Shown in pieces: positions 6,265-10,174 of a stretch of 10,174 nt of DNA. The stretch comes from JBGOUP01 sp041477655 (GTDB lineage Bacteria; Patescibacteriota; UBA1384; 2-12-FULL-50-11). Location: assembly GCA_041477655.1 (NCBI GenBank), contig JBGOUP010000029.1:1-10174 (forward strand). The letters are read 5' to 3'. Both the position numbers and the translations under genes were made by a program. The notes under the pieces were generated by a model. It searched no databases. It was given only the letters and a program-made list of their open reading frames with translations, and was not told the origin of the DNA. The first letter of the stretch is position 1. Each line of letters opens with the position of its first letter.

Positions 6265-7872
6265 ATGATAAGACGATTTTCCCAATTATTTTACGGTCGG
6301 AGCAACCTTAAGCAGGCGATTGGTATTCTTTTTGTCACAGTCTTAATCAGTAACGTCTTAGGTTTACTTCGTAACGTCGTTATTGCTAACCGTGTCGGCT
6401 TAACCTACGGCTCAATCGCTCCGTTGAATCACTATTACGCCGCCTTTGTCCTACCAGATTTGCTTTACAATATATTGATCGTTGGAGCATTGAGCTCGGC
6501 CGTTTTGCCGTTATTGGTTAAACTTGATTCCGATGGCGATGAGGCCGGTTTTTGGAAGACGATTAATATTCTCATTTCTACGGGTATTACTGTTGTCGCC
6601 ATTGGACTTGTATGTCTTTATCTGCTTTTACCGTTAATCATCCCCTACCTCTTGCCCGGTTTTTCGGCAGGGGATCAAGCGGAGACTCTGCGCTTGGCTC
6701 AAGTCCTGCTACTTAGTCCCCTCTTTTTTACCATCTCCCAACTATCCACTTCGGCTCTCCAAGCTAAACGGTTTTTCTTTGCCCCGGCTCTGGCACCGAT
6801 TATTTATAACTTAGCTATTATAGCCGGTGCCCAGATGATTCCTCGATTTGGCCTACCGATTCTAGTGGTCGGAGTCATTGTTGGTGCGGCCGGTCACTTC
6901 TTGGTTCAGCTACCGACGTTAATTCGCCTAGGCTGGCGGTTCTCTTTCCAACTTGGCTTCAAACATAGCCATATCCGCAATGTCATTAAGTTGATGATTC
7001 CTCGCACCATCGCCCTAACCAGTACCCAGCTACTCTTAATCGTTTTTTATCAAATTGCTTCCAATTTTCACAATGCCTCAATCGCTATTTATCGTTTGAC
7101 GGATGATCTGCAAACGGCGCCAGTCTTACTCTTCGCCAACACCATCGCCGTGGCCATTTTGCCCGACTTTGCTCGACATATCGCCAAAGACAACCATCGA
7201 GAGTTTGAGGAGCTGGTCGGTAAATCAATTCGCCTTCTACTTTTTCTATTTATGCCACTGACGGCTTTTCTGTTGGTTTTTCGTGAGCCAATAATTAATC
7301 TCTATATTGCCCTTGGTCATGCCATTAGTCAGACTGAAACCAGCCTGGCCGTCCGGACTTTTGGCTTTTTTGTCATCTCACTCTTTTTTCAAGGAGCAGT
7401 CTTGCTCTTGGCTCGAGCCTACTTCGCCCGATCAGACACCAAACGGCCAACAATTTATAGCTTAATTTCGCTGGTTATTGCCTGGGGTTTGGCTGAATTT
7501 CTAGCTAAAACCACTCACCTTGACGCCGCTGGCTTGGCACTGGCTTTTTCAGTCGGCTCATTTATTAACGCTTGTCTCCTTTGGTTTGGCGTCAAGCTAT
7601 CTTGGCGAGTTCTCTTCTTTGATGATCATAACCGGCCAAACTTGCTTCTACTAACCGTGGGTAGTTTGCTAACTGCTATGACATTTACTATAACGCTTGG
7701 AGTGTTTAACCAACTTATGCTTATTCACCCGATCAAGGCCGCTCTAGCTAATTCAGTAATTATCGGCGGCGGTTTGCTGGTTGGGTTGATAACATATCTA
7801 GCTTGGGCTAGTCTTTGGAACATTGAACAATGGAACCTCATCAAAAGGACAAAGAGTTCTACAACGAAGTAG
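6265..7872 (+). CDS. murJ: MurJ/MviN-family lipid II flippase homologue (divergent)
   Basis: MOP-superfamily polytopic membrane protein; MurJ moves lipid II across the membrane for peptidoglycan synthesis. The 535-residue protein is dense in TM segments (about 14 expected) and shows family hallmarks: ISNVLGLLRNVVIANRVG in TM1 (28-45), FVLPDLLYNILIVGALSSAVLP (61-82), AILPDFARH (297-305) and LLARAYFARSDTKRPTIYSL (381-400). By hand alignment R36 matches E. coli R24, but the residues matching the essential R18, D39, R52 and R270 appear to be N30, N55, N69 and D281. It may therefore be a flippase for a related polyprenyl-linked substrate or a CPR variant mechanism. It starts 10 nt after the cohesin gene without a clear SD, so it is probably in the same operon. 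The family assignment is firm; the substrate is inferred. Confidence 0.88.
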   Translation: MIRRFSQLFYGRSNLKQAIGILFVTVLISNVLGLLRNVVIANRVGLTYGSIAPLNHYYAAFVLPDLLYNILIVGALSSAVLPLLVKLDSDGDEAGFWKTINILISTGITVVAIGLVCLYLLLPLIIPYLLPGFSAGDQAETLRLAQVLLLSPLFFTISQLSTSALQAKRFFFAPALAPIIYNLAIIAGAQMIPRFGLPILVVGVIVGAAGHFLVQLPTLIRLGWRFSFQLGFKHSHIRNVIKLMIPRTIALTSTQLLLIVFYQIASNFHNASIAIYRLTDDLQTAPVLLFANTIAVAILPDFARHIAKDNHREFEELVGKSIRLLLFLFMPLTAFLLVFREPIINLYIALGHAISQTETSLAVRTFGFFVISLFFQGAVLLLARAYFARSDTKRPTIYSLISLVIAWGLAEFLAKTTHLDAAGLALAFSVGSFINACLLWFGVKLSWRVLFFDDHNRPNLLLLTVGSLLTAMTFTITLGVFNQLMLIHPIKAALANSVIIGGGLLVGLITYLAWASLWNIEQWNLIKRTKSSTTK

Positions 7873-7973
7873 ATCGGTCTCGTTACCGATCAAACTATTC
7901 TTGTATTGTCATTGTCATCGTGATTGGGCTACTCTTTCTTGGTGTGGTTTGGTGGCTAGTTAGTCGACCATAA
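7830..7973 (+). CDS. 47-residue single-pass membrane protein
   Basis: A short frame from the ATG at 7830 to the TAA at 7971-7973, overlapping the last 43 nt of murJ in another frame. The protein starts with a charged 23-residue N-terminus (MEPHQKDKEFYNEVDRSRYR, then SNY) followed by an almost purely hydrophobic helix (about 24-44, CIVIVIVIGLLFLGVVWWLV) and a short SRP tail. It fills nearly all the gap between murJ and the lepA promoter. The clean charged-then-hydrophobic layout argues for a real gene. A GGA 10 nt upstream is only a weak SD; coupling to murJ is possible. No family is recognised and no function can be assigned. Confidence 0.55.
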   Translation: MEPHQKDKEFYNEVDRSRYRSNYSCIVIVIVIGLLFLGVVWWLVSRP

Positions 7974-7999
7974 CCCGAGACGATTGGCTGATTTTGAGG

Positions 8000-8005
8000 T
8001 ATACT
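8000..8005 (+). promoter_or_regulatory. -10 box for a leaderless lepA transcript
   Basis: TATACT (5/6 match to TATAAT) ends 8 nt before the lepA ATG, so transcription should begin at about 8012-8014. No SD is present between them. No good -35 is seen at 16-18 nt upstream; TTGGCT at 7984-7989 is too close. Together with ftsH this points to leaderless initiation. Confidence 0.5.
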
Positions 8006-8013
8006 AGGCACGC

Positions 8014-9846
8014 ATGAATATCCGTAATTTCGCCATTGTTGCGCATGTAGATCACGGCAAGTCTACCTTGGCCGATCGTATGTTGGAAAAAACCGGCGTT
8101 CTTAAATTCCATTCCCTTAATCAAGCCTTGGATACGATGGAATTAGAGCGAGAGCGAGGGATTACTATCAAATTGAATCCAGCTCGGATGTATTACCAGC
8201 CAAGACAGCCGGAAAACCGAAACATTTCCCAATATTCAAATCCTCAAAGTTTGAAAACTGAAAATTATGACTTGAAAATCGCAAGTCCAATTTATCAGCT
8301 GAATCTGGTTGATACTCCCGGCCATGTTGATTTTGCTTATGAAGTTTCACGCTCACTAGCGGCGGTTGAAGGTGTTTTATTGTTGGTTGATGCAAGTCAG
8401 GGAGTCCAAGCCCAAACATTGAGCCACCTTCAATTAGTCGAGAGCTTGGGTCTAAAAATAATTCCAGTGGTTAATAAAATTGATCTGCCAACAGCCGATT
8501 TAGAAGCGACAACCACCCAGCTGACCGCCTTACTCAAATGTCAGAAAGAAGATATATGCTATGTTTCGGCTAAAACTGGCCAGGGAGTTGATCAATTACT
8601 TGAGGCCATAATTAATCGCATTCCCCCAGCCAAAGATTTGGCCGATCGGCCATTTCGAGCTCTAGTTTTTGACTCACTCTTCGACCCTTTTTTAGGCGTG
8701 GTCGCTTATGTCAAGGTGGTTGATGGCAAGCTCGGTCACAACCAACGTCTGCAAATGAAAGCCACCCAAAGTCAGTTCGATTGTTTACAACTTGGCTATC
8801 TCCAGCTTAAACGGATAGCTCAAGGCTCAATTGGTAACGGCGAGATCGGCTACATCGCTACCGGCCTAAAAACCGTCCAAGATTGTCGGGTTGGTGATAC
8901 CATTGTGGCGTCCGCCGATACTCCAGCTTTACCTGGTTATCAAGAAGCCAAGCCGATGATCTTTGCCTCATTTTTTCCCGATCCCGGCAAAGAGCGTCAA
9001 TTAACCGTGGCTTTAGAAAAACTTAAGTTGACTGATGCATCGCTTTCGTACTCACCGGTTCACTCCCAAGCGTTGGGTCAGGGTTACACTGTTGGTTTCT
9101 TGGGCTTGTTGCATTTGGATATTATTAAGGAAAGACTAGCGCGTGAGTTCGATATTGTCGTTCTGGTTACTACGCCAACGGTCGCCTATCAACTGTCCGA
9201 AGCTGGCGACCCTTCAAATTCTTCAGGGTCGCCCCTCGACTTTGCTCGGGGCGACAAGGAACCGTGGGTGGATTTGGAAGTAGTAGGCCCAATCAAATAT
9301 TACGGGGCTATTTCTGAATTAGCCGCCGGTCGTCGTTGTCAATTTGTCGGTGTTGACTACGCCGGTGATCGAGTCGTGGCTCACTTTGAAGCGCCACTAG
9401 CAGAAATAATTGTTGATTTTTATGACACTTTGAAGTCTATCACCTCGGGTTATGCCTCAATGGATTATCAATTGAAAGATTATCGGCCGGTGGATTTAGT
9501 GGCAGTCGATCTGATAATCGCCGGCGACATTATAGATGCGCTTCGCCAATATATGGTGCGATCGAAGGCCGAGCGTTACGGTCGGCAGATTGTTAAAAAA
9601 CTCAAAGAACTGATCCCTCGGCAAAACTTTGAGGTTTCGATTCAAGCGGCCATCGGCGGGAAGATTATTGCCCGAGCCGATATCTCGCCGCTACGCAAGG
9701 ATGTCACTGCCAAGCTCTACGGCGGCGATGTCACCCGTAAACGCAAACTCTTAGAGAAACAGAAAAAAGGCAAAAAGCGGATGCGGACGGTTGGTCGGGT
9801 TGAATTGCCAAGCGAAGTCTTTGTTGAACTGTTACGGCAAAATTAG
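8014..9846 (+). CDS. lepA: Elongation factor 4 (LepA), with two repeat-derived segments
   Basis: Translational GTPase that acts on the ribosome (proposed back-translocase/initiation quality factor). The G motifs are intact: G1 AHVDHGKS (10-17), G2 GIT (49-51), G3 DTPGH (100-104), G4 NKID (154-157) and G5 SAK (185-187). The EF-G-like domains follow, then the LepA-specific C-terminal domain with KELIPRQNFEVSIQAAIGGK (531-550) and GGDVTRKRKLLEKQKKGKKR (570-589). At 610 residues it is slightly longer than usual. Two segments are odd: about 25 extra residues (about 64-90) between G2 and G3, encoded by AT-rich DNA, and residues 398-414, which replace the usual loop after VxY with a peptide encoded by a double palindrome. 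In the C-terminal domain V515 seems to stand where most LepA proteins have His (hand alignment). The start is fixed by MNIRNFAIVAHVDHGKS and the upstream -10 box. Confidence 0.95.
   Translation: MNIRNFAIVAHVDHGKSTLADRMLEKTGVLKFHSLNQALDTMELERERGITIKLNPARMYYQPRQPENRNISQYSNPQSLKTENYDLKIASPIYQLNLVDTPGHVDFAYEVSRSLAAVEGVLLLVDASQGVQAQTLSHLQLVESLGLKIIPVVNKIDLPTADLEATTTQLTALLKCQKEDICYVSAKTGQGVDQLLEAIINRIPPAKDLADRPFRALVFDSLFDPFLGVVAYVKVVDGKLGHNQRLQMKATQSQFDCLQLGYLQLKRIAQGSIGNGEIGYIATGLKTVQDCRVGDTIVASADTPALPGYQEAKPMIFASFFPDPGKERQLTVALEKLKLTDASLSYSPVHSQALGQGYTVGFLGLLHLDIIKERLAREFDIVVLVTTPTVAYQLSEAGDPSNSSGSPLDFARGDKEPWVDLEVVGPIKYYGAISELAAGRRCQFVGVDYAGDRVVAHFEAPLAEIIVDFYDTLKSITSGYASMDYQLKDYRPVDLVAVDLIIAGDIIDALRQYMVRSKAERYGRQIVKKLKELIPRQNFEVSIQAAIGGKIIARADISPLRKDVTAKLYGGDVTRKRKLLEKQKKGKKRMRTVGRVELPSEVFVELLRQN
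8203..8283 (+). repeat. AT-rich TTGAAAA-repeat segment inside lepA
   Basis: Between the G2 and G3 motifs the reading frame contains DNA unlike its surroundings. By hand count 8211-8280 has 21 G or C in 70 nt (30%), clearly poorer than the rest of lepA. It contains TTGAAAA or CTGAAAA heptamers at 8251-8257, 8258-8264 and 8272-8278, and a small inverted pair TTCAAA/TTTGAA (8235-8240 and 8250-8255). It encodes a polar, probably disordered peptide (about residues 64-90). The look is that of intergenic AT-rich repeats read in frame; exact edges are uncertain. Confidence 0.5.
9205..9255 (+). repeat. Double palindromic element read in frame within lepA
   Basis: Three related arms, GGCGAC (9205-9210), GTCGCC (9228-9233) and GGCGAC (9250-9255), form two alternative hairpins. 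Hairpin A pairs GGCGACCCT (9205-9213) with AGGGTCGCC (9225-9233), a perfect 9-bp stem with an 11-nt loop. Hairpin B pairs GTCGCCCC (9228-9235) with GGGGCGAC (9248-9255), a perfect 8-bp stem with a 12-nt loop. They share the middle arm and exclude each other. The outer GGCGAC copies are exactly 45 nt (15 codons) apart, so the element preserves frame. It encodes GDPSNSSGSPLDFARGD, which does not resemble the LepA family loop. Confidence 0.7.
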
Positions 9847-9856
9847 GGTAAAGAAA

Positions 9857-9888
9857 ACCCCGTATCGAAGCAAAACTTGATACGGGGT
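9857..9888 (-). terminator. Rho-independent terminator, best oriented for the minus-strand gene
   Basis: ACCCCGTATC (9857-9866) and GATACGGGGT (9879-9888) form a perfect 10-bp, GC-rich stem with a 12-nt loop. On the minus strand the stem is followed directly by TTTTCTTT (complement of 9850-9857), a proper U-tract, about 20 nt after the stop of the propeller-like gene. On the plus strand the trailing bases ATGTTCGTCTTT are less T-rich, but the hairpin may also end lepA transcription. It therefore serves as a shared barrier between convergent genes. Confidence 0.8.
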
Positions 9889-9928
9889 ATGTTCGTCTTT
9901 CACTGGATCAGATCCAGTGAAAGAACAT
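9889..9928. repeat. Near-perfect palindrome over the stop codon of the minus-strand gene
   Basis: CTTTCACTGGATC (9897-9909) and GATCCAGTGAAAG (9911-9923) are exact inverted copies around a single central base. After a 3-nt bulge (9894-9896) the arms continue as ATGTT (9889-9893) and AACAT (9924-9928). The stop codon of the minus-strand gene (TGA, 9910-9908) sits at the centre. It could stabilise or help terminate converging transcripts, or be a protein-binding or mobile palindrome. Confidence 0.7.
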
Positions 9929-10174
9929 AGGAAACTGGTACCCAGTTGGGAAGAAGTTAATTTTCCCTTCCTGGGAGATGGCGATCCACTGGCCATCAGG
10001 TGAAAAACAGGCGCTGTGGCCTGCGTAATAAACTGCCGGGTCCTTCAGTCTTATACCCTTCACCCCTACTAGAAGCTCAGTAAGCCCACTCACCGGATCT
10101 AGCTGAAAATCCGTGAAGGTGATTTTTTTGGCGAACATTGATAGTCGCGGCCAGCGCTTCGCGCCGGACGAACC
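9908..10174 (-). CDS. 3' part of a beta-propeller-like (TolB/WD40-type) protein
   Basis: The frame runs on the minus strand from the right window edge to TGA at 9910-9908, giving 88 visible residues. An internal ATG at 10138-10136 is an unlikely start: there is no SD, and the frame stays open upstream with GAKRWPRLS. I therefore treat the gene as truncated at its 5' end by the window. The segment CFSPDGQWIAISQEGKINFF (residues about 56-75 of the visible part) is a typical propeller-blade repeat of the PD40/WD40-like kind (SPDGxxIA), and the rest alternates as short beta strands. Such proteins are often exported or surface scaffolds; no specific function can be read. The coding end lies inside a palindrome and is followed by a good terminator. 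Confidence 0.6.
   Translation of the reverse strand, partial: GSSGAKRWPRLSMFAKKITFTDFQLDPVSGLTELLVGVKGIRLKDPAVYYAGHSACFSPDGQWIAISQEGKINFFPTGYQFPMFFHWI

Noticed and set aside
10136..10138. ATG at 10138 as the true start of the right-edge minus-strand gene
   Set aside because: There is no SD, and the frame stays open to the window edge with propeller-like sequence continuing, so the gene is more likely truncated by the window.
10144..10168. GC-rich GGCGCGAAGCGC palindrome near the right edge as a repeat element
   Set aside because: Only a 4-5 bp stem in sequence that reads as the minus-strand protein; too weak to call.
1..10174. CRISPR arrays, tRNA or rRNA genes, transposases, phage or defence systems
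   Set aside because: No regularly spaced repeats, no cloverleaf-like or rRNA-like stretches, and no such proteins were seen on either strand.

Overview
The window looks like bacterial chromosome, most likely from a Candidate Phyla Radiation (Patescibacteria) member. The reasons are compact genes with overlaps, divergent versions of core proteins (FtsH, MurJ and LepA), a DUF2207 membrane protein, dockerin- and cohesin-type surface proteins with no cellulase nearby, and starts that mostly lack Shine-Dalgarno sequences. TGA works as a stop codon here (for example at 4930-4932), so this is not one of the CPR groups that read TGA as glycine. The lineage assignment is an inference from gene content, not a phylogeny.

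Layout. 1-91 (-) is the 5' end of an unrecognised gene with a good RBS, divergent from ftsH. 198-2009 (+) is ftsH, followed 4 nt later by a type I signal peptidase gene (2014-2589, +); together they form a membrane-protein quality-control and export pair. The signal peptidase gene meets a convergent DUF2207 membrane protein gene (2554-4206, -) with a 36-bp tail-to-tail overlap. A 159-bp divergent spacer leads to a plus-strand operon: an anchored dockerin protein (4366-4932), an anchored cohesin/Fn3-like/Ig-like protein (4929-6254, ATGA overlap), a MurJ-family flippase (6265-7872) and a 47-residue single-TM protein (7830-7973, overlapping murJ). lepA (8014-9846) follows with its own -10 box. 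The right end has a strong hairpin terminator, a second near-perfect palindrome, and the 3' part of a minus-strand beta-propeller-like gene that runs off the window (9908-10174).

Most notable points. (1) lepA carries two segments that do not look like normal LepA. One is a compact double palindrome (9205-9255) read through in frame as a surface-loop peptide; the other is an AT-rich TTGAAAA-type segment (about 8203-8283) inserted between G2 and G3. Both resemble intergenic repeat DNA captured by a coding sequence, comparable to Rickettsia palindromic elements. (2) A translationally coupled dockerin/cohesin pair, each anchored in the membrane, precedes a flippase gene. (3) ftsH and lepA have -10 boxes 6-8 nt before the ATG and no SD, which suggests leaderless mRNAs. 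(4) The MurJ homologue appears to lack most of the charged residues known to be essential in E. coli MurJ.
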